Assembly: GCF_000165395.2 (NCBI RefSeq)
Contig: NC_010574.1
Span: 1,426,001 to 1,490,000 of the forward strand
Direction: 5' to 3'
Source: Babesia bovis T2Bo
Lineage: Eukaryota; Apicomplexa; Aconoidasida; Piroplasmida; Babesiidae
DNA: 64,000 bases
In this document: in pieces, positions 20,112-31,417 of the stretch
Position numbering within the stretch: the stretch's first letter is position 1
Layout: each line of letters begins with the position of its first letter
Program-made: the position numbers and the translations under genes
Notes under the pieces: model-generated
What the model was told of the DNA's origin: nothing
The model's database searches: none
What the model saw: only the letters and a program-made list of their open reading frames with translations

Positions 20112-21523
20112 TCAACAGTAAAGTGCAGGATCTATAGTGGCCGGAGTAGCCTTAATCTCTGTACCCAGCTCCTCCTCAATCCTAAAGCACTATATAACAC
20201 AATGACGCGCGGACATACCTGAAAAGTGCCTCCTTGTCTGCAAGTGTCACCAAATTAATGGCCAAACCAAGATGACCAAAACGACCTGAACGGCCAATGC
20301 GATGAAGGTAAGTCGCAGAAGTCTTAGGGAAGTCGAAATTTATAACCACGTTCACAAAACGAAAGTCAATACCACGAGTAAATAAATCAGAAGATACCAA
20401 ACAACGACAGGCACCGTTGCGGAAGTCATGGAAAACACGATTGCGGTGAGCTTGTAACATACGAGCATGAATGTAAAAACAACTGAAACCTAATTCAGTA
20501 ATCTTCTTAGCCAGAAGCTCAACACGACTCACACTGTTGCAAAATATAATAGCCTGGTTAATTTGAAGACGAGAGAATAAAGTACTCAAACAATGGATTT
20601 TCTGACGCTCTTCCACATAAGCATAATACTGAGTTATTCCCTTAAGAGTAAGCTCATCCATCAAGTTGATCTCATGAGCATTAGGTAAATAAGACTCCTT
20701 GAACTTCTGAACTGACATTGGAAACGTAGCAGAATATAAAATCATCTGCTTTTCAGTAGGTAAAAATCGTAATAAAGCCTCAATTATTGGCTGGAATTCA
20801 GCAGATAACATCTTGTCGGCCTCATCCAATATTACAACGTGGCATTTAGATAAATCAGCAACATTCTTGTTTGTCAAATCCAATATGCGACCTGGAGTAC
20901 CACATAAAACATGTACAGGCTTGTAGAGACGCACAATATCATTGCGCAACGATGTACCACCAGTGGATACCATACATTGGACATCTAAGTACTTCCCCAA
21001 CTCCTTCACAACAGCCGATGTCTGTAAAGCAAGCTCACGTGTAGGCAGCAATATCAATCCCTGGATATGGTTATTGCTAGTGTTCAGCTTCTCCAAAAGA
21101 GGGATTACAAAAGCAGCCGTTTTGCCTAAAGACATGTACAATATATATAATCAACCATACCCGTTCCGTTTTTAGCACGAGCTAATATGTCGTGACCCGC
21201 AAGAGCTACGGGAATACTCTCCTCTTGAATAGGCGATGGCTTCTCAAAACCCTTCTCAAATATGCCCATTAAAAGCTCACGCTTAAGGAAGTAGTCCTCA
21301 AACTCACTACCCCTTGTCTTAGTTACATCCTATAGTAATAATACACCTTGAAACTATATATACAAACCTCAGTCTTATAACGCTTGTCTGCATTCTTCTC
21401 CAAAATGTCCTTCTTCCACTCTGGATCAATCACTGGACGGTCACCAGATGAACGGCGACCATTGTCAGATCGGTCTGATACACCTGCCGAATCAGAAGGC
21501 TTAGTATCACGATCTTTAACCAT
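20112..21523 (-). CDS. DEAD-box RNA helicase DDX6/DHH1 (DOZI-like)
   Basis: This is a DDX6-family helicase of P-bodies and translational repression; in Plasmodium the homologue DOZI stores mRNAs in female gametocytes. Motifs in order: the Q-motif region [16 protein letters not shown], motif [32 protein letters not shown], the FCNSV region, RGID and [10 protein letters not shown]. The DDX6 signature [24 protein letters not shown] is present. Four exons: a short Ser/Arg-rich first exon, then introns near 21331-21367, 21130-21162 and 20183-20219. About 433 residues, usual for the family. The C-terminus ends [18 protein letters not shown]. Confidence 0.93.
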
Positions 21524-21859
21524 ATTTAGTTAGTAATTACCGATATGAAGAAAACTACCATGCCAATTGACCTCTCAGAGAAAGGCAACGGCGTTGTTAC
21601 ACAAATTGGGCAATTTTTAACACCGAAAATAGTAAATACGATATTTTTCAAGAGTATAAATAGTCTCATGCGGTTTCATGGAAATAAAATGTATCAACAC
21701 AACCAACGCGTCAACACTAATAACCTACGTCAACCTCACAAATGTAACACCAAATGAGATAATCAAACGTATTTTGCCAATATTATTGCGTAATTAAATT
21801 GCATCGTGATATGTTTAATTAAACAAGAGCCATGGAGCTGAGGAAGCAGTATGCAGACA
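21524..21859. other. Intergenic upstream of DDX6
   Basis: 336 bases, AT-rich, between the DDX6 ATG and the stop of the hypothetical 21860 gene. A 70-codon plus-strand frame (from 21545) lies here but has random composition and no support. Likely the DDX6 promoter. Confidence 0.4.
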
Positions 21860-22267
21860 CTACGATCTGCCCATGTCCCTACTAGAATCAACATGATTGT
21901 CGCCAAAATTATTGCATTCTCGTAAGTCATTTGGCATGGGTATAGACACCATGGATGTGTTCAATGATACGTTGGCGCCATCTAGAATCGATCCCTTGTC
22001 AGCGTAGTTCTGGCTTCCACTGGACATCGCACATAACTGCTGCCAGCAACCACGGAATACATCGCTCTCCCAGTCGTACACATTGCGCAAACGAATTAAT
22101 AAAGGAATGCCAATGCCATCAGCAACGCTGACATAAAAATATGTTCTGGACCCTGTATCTATATCCAGTGGTACACCACCAAAGGATACATTATCTATAC
22201 TAGGGTATGTTAACTCTAACAGGTAGAACACAGGTATGTCCCTGGATTGACTTCCAACGTCCTGCAT
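21860..22267 (-). CDS. Hypothetical protein, possible
   Basis: A clean 135-residue frame from ATG 22267 (MQDVGSQSRDIPVFYLLEL) to 21860, not overlapped by another gene. The first 90 residues contain alternating hydrophobic strands (NVSFGGVPLDIDTG, TYFYVSVADGIGIPLLIRL) as in a folded beta-rich domain. The end is polar and ends DSSRDMGRS. I recognise no family. The ATG is followed by CAG and could instead be an acceptor of a longer spliced gene reaching into 22268-22600. The coding call rests only on length, composition and isolation. Confidence 0.45.
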   Translation of the reverse strand: MQDVGSQSRDIPVFYLLELTYPSIDNVSFGGVPLDIDTGSRTYFYVSVADGIGIPLLIRLRNVYDWESDVFRGCWQQLCAMSSGSQNYADKGSILDGANVSLNTSMVSIPMPNDLRECNNFGDNHVDSSRDMGRS

Positions 22268-23343
22268 GGCCGTACTTCTTATGTTATGTATTATACAATG
22301 AAATACCGCATAAACGGGGTCTACTGTGATTCAATTACTAAGATAACGAGATCGGCCCCGATACGGTATAAAGCACTAGGCTACGAAAAAAAAGAGCCAT
22401 AGGGATTCTAACGGTATCCAGTAAATAACTGCATAGAGTTACATGGCAAGTGAAATGGTACTACTTCTATCACTGTAATGAATGTATTAATACTAGATCA
22501 TATCAAACGCAATAGACAACAAAATTAGTACAAATAAGATATGCCCATTAAAAGAATATATAAACTGCGTATCAAAGGAAATAGCCATAGATATACAATA
22601 GATAATATGTGTTTTAAATTAAGGACTAATTATAGGTGGATTATAGACACAATAAGACAATATGCCATATGAGCCAAAATGACCAAATAGCATTATCAGC
22701 TGCTCAGCTGCATAAATATACTCATAAGTTACATTATGCAAGACTGAAATACAATGAATAACCATAGCATAGATCAAGACGCCCGTCAGTGTGTGGCGTC
22801 ACAAAACCAACATAAAGAGACCAAGTAACGATGTAATAATATGTAATAACATATAAGATTATTGACAATAAGGTATATATTGGATAATGTCAAATATATC
22901 GTGAATAGTGCGCATATCACACTGATTAATGGCAGCAATATATATTCCACAAAACTGGAATCCAATTGTATCAATTTCTACGCTATAGAAGACGTTATAA
23001 AGGATCTTAATAACTGTAGTCATATCGCAAGTGGGCTGTGTAAATTGGGAAAAGGCGTTGGAGTAAAATTGTAATATCTTGTACAAGCAAGCATCTTGCT
23101 TAATTGGATATATGTAAATATTTTTTGCCAGGCTAGCCTAAATGGTGTGACAAGAATGCACTATTAATGGATATATAACTGTTGTACATTAAAAGGTCAA
23201 TCAATGCATGTATCCTGTCATGAAAATGCAAAAGCTATACACTGCTGGATTGAACTAAAAGTACTATCTTGCGAACATATAGCTTCTTTCAATAGACTTT
23301 CTTGCCATATTTTGTACCTATATTTGTAAAACATATCTCAAAA
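22268..23343. other. Long AT-rich gene-poor stretch
   Basis: 1.08 kb with only short random frames, the largest about 75 codons and overlapping one another on opposite strands (22859-23086). I see no tRNA, repeat or recognised RNA. It separates a minus-strand hypothetical from the plus-strand RING gene and thus may hold two promoters. An exon of the 21860 gene or a noncoding RNA could be hidden here. Confidence 0.5.
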
Positions 23344-24782
23344 ATGACGCCTAACGATAGCCGAGGCGATTCGCCATCACTCTCGGAACAGCTGGAGCAG
23401 GCTGTGAATTCTCCAGTGGAGAGACAGCCCTCTAGGGTCGTCACGTCTAGTCCGACTTCACATTTATATCCAATTGATACACCTAGCTGGAGGACTAACA
23501 GCTATCAACGCCCTTGCGAAGGGACGAATAACATGCAATGCGAGTACTGCCAAGATATTAGCGCACTAACACATCATGCCAGTCAATGTGAAAGCAGGAC
23601 TATATCACGATTTGGATTGACGAATAGTCATCAACCACTGGTGTATAGAGGTTCCATGCCATCAACATGGACATCATCACAAAGTAACCACCATGGAGGA
23701 GATAGCTTCTACAGTAATGATACATTAGGAACGAGATCACAGACCACAGATATCATCTTAGGGTCACCTCGATTAACTCGAACACAAAGATCATGTATGT
23801 TTTTTTCTATATCAGTGGCTATATTACGTAGATATCAACGCAAGCCCACCTAGCGCTAGAGAGGCGCTTACAATGCGATTTATCAAAGCTAACATGACAA
23901 GGACCACAAGTAGAGATAGTGCGTCTCCGACGCCACGCACCGACTCCATAACACAACCAGCACCACCCCTGATGAGAAGTAGGTTTATATCTACAAAATA
24001 GTGACCCCTTTCCAGACTGCTCCGCACCAGTTACAGGAGTGCTATCGAGAACAACATCGATACAGCCAGACTTTGTTACTGAACGGCGATTTAGACAACG
24101 CCCTGCATATGTAACACGTAGAGGGAATAGATATGTGACGCAACAGAGGCAGATAAGCGAACCCGTAGGACTAAGGGAAGATGACAACGCCTCTATCATG
24201 CAGGGTGATCTTGATGCACTCAACCAGGCATTACATGAATTCCAACATAACTTCACCATATCACCGAGAGTAAGTAAATAAAAATGTAAGATCATAAGGT
24301 CACAGGATGGGCGTACCAGACACACTGGTGAGGAGGAGTACCTACCAAGCGAACAAGTTGCCGAAATACGTAGCCTATATGGTCCTATTATAGAGGGAAA
24401 TGTCACCAGTAGCTATGTTGAAGAGTTGCTTGAAGGAGCTAACACACCACGAGGAGAAATGGATTATGAAGACTTTGAATACGGCGGACCTGAACCAGAC
24501 TACTACGAAGAGTCGGACTCATATGAATATGAACCAGAATTACTAGGACTACCAGATGATATCGTCTCGCAATTCCCAGTGACAGATTTCGATGCCACTG
24601 CCGCGGAAAGTTGGAATGAAGATGCAAAGCAATGCTCAATTTGCCTGGAAGGATATGAACAGTCACAACTTATACGAAGGCTAGCCTGCACACACGGATA
24701 CCACAAAGCCTGTATAGATCAATGGCTTTCAAGGAGTACCGTATGCCCAATTTGCAAGTTCGACTACCGAATTATGATGTAA
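23344..24782 (+). CDS. RING-H2 finger protein, putative E3 ubiquitin ligase
   Basis: Four exons joined across 34-39-base introns near 23793-23829, 23981-24017 and 24271-24306 encode about 440 residues. The first 340 are disordered, Ser/Thr/Pro-rich and then acidic (YEESDSYEYEPE). The C-terminal RING-H2 domain begins CSICLEGYEQSQLIRRLAC and continues with HGYHKACIDQWL and CPIC; the C3H2C3 order of zinc ligands is intact. Such proteins usually pass ubiquitin from an E2 to a substrate. There is no transmembrane segment. ATG 23344 is chosen because the frame upstream holds only a non-ATG start. An early CEYC motif is probably not a second zinc finger. Confidence 0.82.
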
Positions 24783-24987
24783 CAACAACGGCATATGCCG
24801 ATGTCGTCTGGAGTGGGGAATCAAAAAGTCTATCCCAAACACAGTAATGACAATACACATTCACGTAAACGACTAGCCAGACTCCAACACACATATAATA
24901 CAGCCGCGTGCATAGCACGCCCAGCCGATGCCTTTGGCTACAAAGCTGGTACACATCAGTGTCGTGTGAGAGGATGACCGCAACAAA

Positions 24988-27900
24988 ATGAATATATTAC
25001 TAATATTCACGCTTCTCACATTCTCGCCATCGGCTGCACAGAGGACACGTACCCATGACAATGTCTATTGCAACCATACGGTATTGAAAGACACTGGCAC
25101 ACTATCGGTACAGCAATGCAAAGAACTTTGTCTAAGGAAGGCTAATTTGTGTAAATCAGACACTGGAACTACACATACAGGAACAACTGTTGGATCTATA
25201 CCAGTTGATGTGAACTGTTTCAATATTAAACATGAAGATCTTAGCCCAAACTGTATATTCTCCTTCCAGGCTAATGTCAAGGCTGACATGCAAGTAGCGT
25301 CAGGAATTACAAAAATAAGGTCAAGAGCAAGGAAAACAGTTACCTTCAAACGTGTACCAAAACCAGTGGTATTTGCACAAGTGCTCACGGGAATCGATAA
25401 TCCACAACATGGCCATATTGTAGTACATGATATACAAGAAACTGCAGCTGTTCTAGGGGTAGAGTCTGTGACCAATATAGATGATGATACGGAATATGAT
25501 GGTGAGTTCTACGTTGCATGGTTTGTTATCGGAGATGATAATATGTTCAAAGATTTCGGATCGTACCATGTACACCTAGTGAAAGAAAATTTGAATGGCC
25601 CAGGATATCGCAACGTAGTTGTAAAAAAGAATCCAAAAACAACTGAAAAGTGGCCTAGCAATATAGCGCTATTTGCGCAATCACAGGCACCAAATATAGA
25701 CATAACAGCGAAACTAACGGTTGGAGAGCAAATAAACATAAATATTACCGCTAAAAACAATGATAGAGAAACTTTAACATCAGGAAGGAGAGCTCCAATG
25801 GATGTAGCACTCCTACTGGTTGATCTAGATCACTTCAAAGATGGAAATGTAGTGGAATTTGGTAATATGGCGATCACATCACCAATAACTAAATTCGACG
25901 GCGGCATGCTAAACCTTAATGTGGCGGAACTAAAACAGCCACTTGTATTCTTCACACCATACTATAACAGAAGTCATGAACAACATCCTAGAGCTACATG
26001 CTGGTCAGATGGGTCAACAAAGGAAAGCACTAACTTCAAGTGTAAAGTTGAACCTGAAACAATGGTTACGCCACCATATACTGGTAAACTCAACGTTGCA
26101 TTCTTAGCCGTAGAAAAGATGAGTGAAGATGATCAAAAGTTATACCTACAGTTCCAATATAACCAATGTGCCACAGCTTACGCTACCGCCAACGCCACGT
26201 CGGACTCCGAACCAATACTTAGGATGAAACCTGAAGATATGCTGTGTAAAGATAGATGCTTCCAATATAGAGCCCCGTGCAATGGAAACGTAAATTGTAT
26301 ACAGTCGTACTTGGGAGGAAAATGCTCCATAGAAGGAGTTAAATATATGAAACATGAACAAAAGCAAAAGTCACATATATTTATGGACGCAATTAGACTA
26401 CTCAACTTTGAAATTAGAGGTGCTGTATGCACAGGAATGTACGATGCCGTGAGTATAGACAGCGTCATGGAACGACATTCAGATTGGGCAGGAGCAGCAA
26501 TGGATATCTGTGTACACAATCAACAAAGAGATAAAGTAATGGTAGTAATCGATGAACATGTTTCGTTTAACTTCTGTGAAGCACACATGGGAATGAGGGT
26601 ACAACTAAAATGGCAACCACTGTCCGAACTCAAAGATAAATACACCAAAGACGGAAAACCGTTACCATTGAAGGAAGTGTTCAAGGATAAAATAGTATAT
26701 GGTATATGCCAGTACCAAGACAAAGTAGAGATTAAGCAATATCATCCATACCCAGAAACTGTGTACGAAGAAGATGATCTTGAACCGACAAACGCAGACT
26801 GTGTTGAATCGCAATGGGAAGAATGGGGAAGTTGTAGCCTTGATTGCATCCCAGAAAATGGAGAAGTTGTAAAAAAACGCTCGAGATACATCATCAGACC
26901 GGCATATGGTACTGGAAAGAAGTGTGTCACAGAAGAAACGAAACAATGCACATTAAAAGAATTACCTTCTTGTAACGAGGTATGTCTAATTACACAATGG
27001 ACCGATTGGGGACATTGCATCAATTATCAACGAAAGAGAGAACGCTATGTCATGCATTATTCCAAAGTATGTGATAGCATGGTACTCACCGAAACACAAG
27101 TTTGTGTCGTAAATGACGTACTACCAGGATGGGATGACGAAGATGATGTAGATGGCCAAGATTATGATGCATCCATGCCATTGCATAGGTTGGGAATACA
27201 TGATGCAGATACCCGATTCAAAAGGAAAAGATCACGACCAGCAGCATACCCAACACGCAGACGACATTCATCAAGCTCATCAGAAGGTGAAGAAGAAATG
27301 GAAGATGAAGGTGAAGATGAGAAAGAGGAAGAAGAAGAGGAGGAGGAGGAAGAGGAAGAAGAATATGTAGATGCAAGTGATACTTTTGATGATCCATCTG
27401 CCGGAGAAGAAACAGAGGATTTATATTCCGCTTTCAAAGACATAGAAGATGACTCCATGCATGACGAATCAGATGATCGAAGTAAGCAACAAACAGATTG
27501 TCTGCTGTGGTCAGAGTGGTCAGGATGCTCAACAGCTTGCGATGATACCATCGGACACCAGTATAGAATATCAAGCACCTGTGATGCACATAATACCTAT
27601 GAACTTAATCGAAATGTACAATCACGCAGGTGCACTGCTACAAATCAATGTGAAATCGGAGGTAAAATAAACTGTCTAGATGTCAGAAGCGTTTTCTACT
27701 CTGAAGCAGATGACCAAACTTGCAGAGAGGAATGCACGCAACTGCTGCAAATATGTAAAGACAACGAAGAAGTAAATGAAACACTATGTTTTGCAAGACT
27801 TAAAGCAGAGTCAGCAGACGCAGGTGGATTCTTCTTCAAGTGTATGTTCCCCGAAGAACGAGAGTCAACTATAGCATTGATGCATTCACTCTTCAAAAAC

Positions 27901-29601
27901 AAATGTTTCCTCTCTAAGGCAATATACTCTACCACAGACAACTCTTGGGTAAACAAAAATACACAAAGCTGCCATTGCGCAATACCAGGATCTATACCAT
28001 GCACAGCAAAAGATATACATATTACACGAAATGACATATACAAGGATCTTATAGAGTCAGGGTTTTGCCCTACTATGAACTATAAGCAGGGTCTCTTTAA
28101 CTTAAAGAAAGGATCTACCGCACCAGATTCACTAACTTACGTATCACTGGCAAACAACAATAGGCTGCATTGCCCATTGGGTATAAATGAAGAAGTATTC
28201 ACATACACTGAGTTCAAGGGAGAAGAACTTAAAGATTACTGCCAAAGAGGGCCTATATATGCAGCCCTGAAACCAACGGTCACGCAACCTGTCACCCAAT
28301 ACGCCCATAACTATGACTGTAATACCGCAGTCAGCACAGGAAATGCAAGTAATATGGAATGTGTTAACCTTTGCAAGACATTGAGAACAAGGTGCTTATC
28401 ATACCAGGAAAAATACTTCCAATGTATCAAACAGAGACTGACGCTTGACTTCCAGTATGAGTCAGACCTGTTTACTACATACAACTGTAGACTTCCGCCA
28501 ACACTCGATGCATATTTTGATGTGGACTACTACGCATTCTATATATCCACCTTTGACAGCGAACACATGGACAAAAAGGCCTGCACTATCCTAGTGCAAA
28601 ATGCAATTCTACAGTGCGAAGCAAACGAACTTTTGGAAAACAATAACTCGTTTATATGGTGCATGGCATCTGCACTAGGTGACCTGGAACCTACAACACA
28701 AGCATCACCAAAATCACCGTTCGAAACACAACCACTGGCAGCATCACGATTTAAAGAAAAGTGTAAATTTCAACCATCACTTAAAGCGGGAAGTGGATAC
28801 GTCATGTGCAGATTCCCAGCAGAAATGCCAACGTACGCTAATTGGGACGAATGGTCACCATGTACAGCACAGTGCAATGAATTTGATAGTGTCGCAACGA
28901 GATATAGAACAAGAAAACTAATAGATGGGAAAGAAACGGCATTCTACCACATAGAGGATGGTACATTACAATTTGAAATGTGCCTGCACCTGCCAGGGTG
29001 TGAACAGGGAAGGTGGGTAGACAGCCTAAATGATGGCGACGGTAAAATACATATATTGGACCACGAAGCATATAAAGATACTAGCAGCGAAACAACGAAT
29101 ATATGGCTGGAACAAACATACATGCAACACCCGGAACTAAGAAATGCCGTTGGTAAAAATGCAAAGTGTCATATTTTTAAATCGCATAAAATATTATCGT
29201 CAAAGGGGGTAACCTGTGGATGCCCTAGAGGACATAAAGCATGCTCTTTCACAACCGCAATGACAGATCAACTGTGGAAAATGGGAATGCACAACTTCTG
29301 TAGAGATCGACCATTGGCATCCATACGATTCGAAGGAGAAACAAGCGACTATGTCTACCATTGTAAAATCGGAATGCTGCTGAAACATACAGCAGAAAGC
29401 GGCGCACTGGGATGCGATTATTATGACAACAACGAATACGTAGCATGCGAAGAAACAGAAAGTAAACCACTCATCCTGAGATCAAAACACTTCACCCTGA
29501 TGGGTGTATGCCTAGGAATTGTCTTCTGCCTGTATACGACAATACGACACATCCTGAAGAAACGACGTATACGCATTAATGAACAGAAAAAAGACGAATA
29601 A
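24988..29601 (+). CDS. Large secreted type I membrane protein with thrombospondin type 1 repeats (paralogue A)
   Basis: A single-exon frame of 1,537 residues. It starts with a signal peptide (MNILLIFTLLTFSPSAAQ), is cysteine-rich throughout, and ends with a membrane segment (FTLMGVCLGIVFCLYTTI) and a 16-residue basic cytosolic tail. Thrombospondin type 1-like modules are visible at about residues 605-655 (SQWEEWGSCSLDC), 665-710 (TQWTDWGHC), 830-885 (WSEWSGCSTAC) and 1280-1330 (WDEWSPCTAQC). A poly-Glu tract near residues 770-790 separates the N- and C-terminal halves. A Cys-rich unit containing CKELCLRKANLC-like or CVNLCKTLRTRC motifs recurs. No von Willebrand A domain is seen, so it is not TRAP/MIC2. 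The tail has no C-terminal Trp of the TRAP type. It is a paralogue of the 31418-36018 gene. A role in adhesion or gliding is inferred only. Confidence 0.88.
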   Translation: MNILLIFTLLTFSPSAAQRTRTHDNVYCNHTVLKDTGTLSVQQCKELCLRKANLCKSDTGTTHTGTTVGSIPVDVNCFNIKHEDLSPNCIFSFQANVKADMQVASGITKIRSRARKTVTFKRVPKPVVFAQVLTGIDNPQHGHIVVHDIQETAAVLGVESVTNIDDDTEYDGEFYVAWFVIGDDNMFKDFGSYHVHLVKENLNGPGYRNVVVKKNPKTTEKWPSNIALFAQSQAPNIDITAKLTVGEQININITAKNNDRETLTSGRRAPMDVALLLVDLDHFKDGNVVEFGNMAITSPITKFDGGMLNLNVAELKQPLVFFTPYYNRSHEQHPRATCWSDGSTKESTNFKCKVEPETMVTPPYTGKLNVAFLAVEKMSEDDQKLYLQFQYNQCATAYATANATSDSEPILRMKPEDMLCKDRCFQYRAPCNGNVNCIQSYLGGKCSIEGVKYMKHEQKQKSHIFMDAIRLLNFEIRGAVCTGMYDAVSIDSVMERHSDWAGAAMDICVHNQQRDKVMVVIDEHVSFNFCEAHMGMRVQLKWQPLSELKDKYTKDGKPLPLKEVFKDKIVYGICQYQDKVEIKQYHPYPETVYEEDDLEPTNADCVESQWEEWGSCSLDCIPENGEVVKKRSRYIIRPAYGTGKKCVTEETKQCTLKELPSCNEVCLITQWTDWGHCINYQRKRERYVMHYSKVCDSMVLTETQVCVVNDVLPGWDDEDDVDGQDYDASMPLHRLGIHDADTRFKRKRSRPAAYPTRRRHSSSSSEGEEEMEDEGEDEKEEEEEEEEEEEEEYVDASDTFDDPSAGEETEDLYSAFKDIEDDSMHDESDDRSKQQTDCLLWSEWSGCSTACDDTIGHQYRISSTCDAHNTYELNRNVQSRRCTATNQCEIGGKINCLDVRSVFYSEADDQTCREECTQLLQICKDNEEVNETLCFARLKAESADAGGFFFKCMFPEERESTIALMHSLFKNKCFLSKAIYSTTDNSWVNKNTQSCHCAIPGSIPCTAKDIHITRNDIYKDLIESGFCPTMNYKQGLFNLKKGSTAPDSLTYVSLANNNRLHCPLGINEEVFTYTEFKGEELKDYCQRGPIYAALKPTVTQPVTQYAHNYDCNTAVSTGNASNMECVNLCKTLRTRCLSYQEKYFQCIKQRLTLDFQYESDLFTTYNCRLPPTLDAYFDVDYYAFYISTFDSEHMDKKACTILVQNAILQCEANELLENNNSFIWCMASALGDLEPTTQASPKSPFETQPLAASRFKEKCKFQPSLKAGSGYVMCRFPAEMPTYANWDEWSPCTAQCNEFDSVATRYRTRKLIDGKETAFYHIEDGTLQFEMCLHLPGCEQGRWVDSLNDGDGKIHILDHEAYKDTSSETTNIWLEQTYMQHPELRNAVGKNAKCHIFKSHKILSSKGVTCGCPRGHKACSFTTAMTDQLWKMGMHNFCRDRPLASIRFEGETSDYVYHCKIGMLLKHTAESGALGCDYYDNNEYVACEETESKPLILRSKHFTLMGVCLGIVFCLYTTIRHILKKRRIRINEQKKDE

Positions 29602-29704
29602 CACTATAATAATGTTTGTAAAATACTCATAATTTAACACATGTAACAGCATCATGGGGGAGAGTATATGAGTCGACCGCAGTCAAAAATAGATACTCAG
29701 CAAA

Positions 29705-30448
29705 ATGAGCTGTAATATACTACTAGAAAGGGCTCTGCCGCTAGGCAGGAGCGTTTGTAATCGATTTATGAACCGTATACAGCCAGTGGCGGTAGTAAAA
29801 AGATACGCGCACACATTCCATGAACCTCCACACTTTAAATACCAAGGAGACGGACTTCCACCTATATCCTGTGAACAGATACAACAAATGGTACACATGA
29901 ACGAACGTATGGCACATGGAAGACTGGCACCCATGAGACCGGCCACAACACCGCTACGCGAGTCGGAGTGTTCAGTAGAAGGACAAAACCTAGAACTTTT
30001 TGAAGACTTGAAAGAACTACATGATTGCGTACTCGCAGCTAATTGGCATAATTCAATGTTGATGACCATGAACGCCGATATATGGGAAGCTAGACTAGCA
30101 CATCTCAAGGAATTGGCTGAAGATGTACCAGATATGCAAGTACAAATCATGTTGAGCAAAACACTGGAACTTTTCGATGCACTATACAAAGCAGAAGATG
30201 TGCAAGATCACATATTTGAACTAGTTGAGGAACTACCTCACTTTGGAGGGAAACCAGCATCAGGAGCACCTATTGCCACAGGAAACCTAGATAAACATAT
30301 CAAATTAGTATTAGAAAGATACGCTAAATTAAAGAAGGAACATCCAAGATATACAGCAAAAATACAAGATTCAGTGGGATACTCACTGGCGCTGCTAAGG
30401 CAAAGATATACGTTCAGCTGGCCAGAGGAACACAAGTATTTCTATTAA
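29705..30448 (+). CDS. Probable mitochondrial protein of unknown family
   Basis: 247 residues in one exon from ATG 29705. The first 37 residues (LLERALPLGRSVCNRFMNRI ... VVKRYAHTF) are rich in Arg, Leu and Ser and lack acids, like a mitochondrial presequence. The body is helical and acidic (ELFEDLKELHDCVLAANWH, LSKTLELFDALYKAEDVQDH), with the conserved-looking end RQRYTFSWPEEHKYFY. I recognise no family; a subunit of the divergent apicomplexan respiratory chain or ATP synthase is one possibility, without direct evidence. It sits on the same strand as the upstream TSP1 gene and converges on the 30541 gene with about 90 bases between stops. Confidence 0.75.
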   Translation: MSCNILLERALPLGRSVCNRFMNRIQPVAVVKRYAHTFHEPPHFKYQGDGLPPISCEQIQQMVHMNERMAHGRLAPMRPATTPLRESECSVEGQNLELFEDLKELHDCVLAANWHNSMLMTMNADIWEARLAHLKELAEDVPDMQVQIMLSKTLELFDALYKAEDVQDHIFELVEELPHFGGKPASGAPIATGNLDKHIKLVLERYAKLKKEHPRYTAKIQDSVGYSLALLRQRYTFSWPEEHKYFY

Positions 30449-30540
30449 TACAAAAATTGAACTCCATAAATTTGGATTTGTAACATCGGGGAGATGCTTA
30501 TGAAATTGACGCCGTATTTTTCGGCGCACCATATTTGTCA

Positions 30541-31310
30541 TTAACCAGCACTTTGTGCCGCAGCCCGAAGGCCCTGGTCTATGTAACGTGAATTCATCTT
30601 GAGGTTTGGGAATATCGGTATGAAACCTATAGTCACTCCAGCTAACATGCAGAGGATACCTTCCACTATTATGGCGCTTGCAGAGCCGGAGTGAATCACA
30701 CCAAGGGTTAAACCAACCATAAGGCCGCCAACTGTACCCAAAATGGCACCGCGACGTCCAATGTAAATTATCGAAGCGCCGAGTAACATAAACCCAGAGA
30801 AAAAATAAGGGATGTAATATGAGTTTAATGTAAAACCAAGGCTCACACCAAGCACAATGCCACAACCAGCGCCTCCAAGAACCCAGTAACCGCCACCGCG
30901 TAAAAATTTGCGACTCCACATACCCTAAAAACATTCGTCTAAAATTAATGGACACCAACCTGAGAAAATAGCCGCCCTGCTTGCTGCATACTGAGGAAAA
31001 GAAGACACAAACTCCCGATAATACAAAGAATACTGTTCACAATGTGTACAATGAGACGCCATCGGGACTCCGATTCCGCTGTCTCCTGTATTAGAGCCAT
31101 TAAATCCCACGTCCTCTGAGAAGGAAGATGATTGTCCGTAGCGTTGACAGTACGCAGTTTTCCATGAGGTGTAGGATGCACGCCTGCAACTGGAGTTGAC
31201 GGGCCTGCATGGTGGCTGCGGAGACCAACGGAAGAATGACCGGAATTCCGGTCGGCCACTACCGAATGCAAAAGCATATAAATACCACATAACAAAGCAT
31301 AAGCAGTCAT
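30541..31310 (-). CDS. Multispan membrane protein with signal peptide, unknown family
   Basis: Two exons across a 35-base intron (30925-30959) give 244 residues. ATG 31310 begins a signal peptide (MTAYALLCGIYMLLHSVVA). A luminal His/Ser/Pro-rich stretch of about 65 residues follows. After this there is a membrane segment at IVHIVNSILCIIGSLCLLFL, then four or more Gly-rich segments in exon 2 (YWVLGGAGCGIVLGVSLGF, IPYFFSGFMLLGASIIYI, ILGTVGGLMVGLTLGVI, IIVEGILCMLAGVTIGFIPIF). Many GxxxG motifs suggest packed helices. The family is not recognised; TMEM198-like proteins have a similar look, but I cannot confirm this. Confidence 0.75.
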
Positions 31311-31417
31311 CTTCAATGTATTTCAGTTGCAAGTGTGTAACCTGTATACGTGGCAAGCGCCATTGATGTGCCTTCATGTTACGTCATGAGTCCAAAGAGT
31401 AGCACCAAACATCTGAG

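Noticed and set aside
21545..21757. 70-codon plus-strand frame upstream of DDX6
   Set aside because: Asn/Thr-rich random composition, no splice partner and no similarity recognised.
23819..24406. 195-codon minus-strand frame
   Set aside because: It lies antisense to exons 2-3 and introns of the RING-H2 gene and has an unlikely composition rich in Cys, Ser and Trp.
27162..27578. 138-codon minus-strand frame with poly-Ser
   Set aside because: It is the antisense of the poly-Glu coding tract of TSP1 paralogue A.
24988..29601. Assignment of the TSP1 proteins to the TRAP/MIC2 family
   Set aside because: There is no von Willebrand A domain with a MIDAS motif, and the cytosolic tails are short and basic without the terminal acidic-Trp signature.
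30395..30958. 187-codon minus-strand frame
   Set aside because: It is another frame of the multispan membrane gene exon; the accepted frame joins to a signal-peptide exon and has plausible membrane helices.
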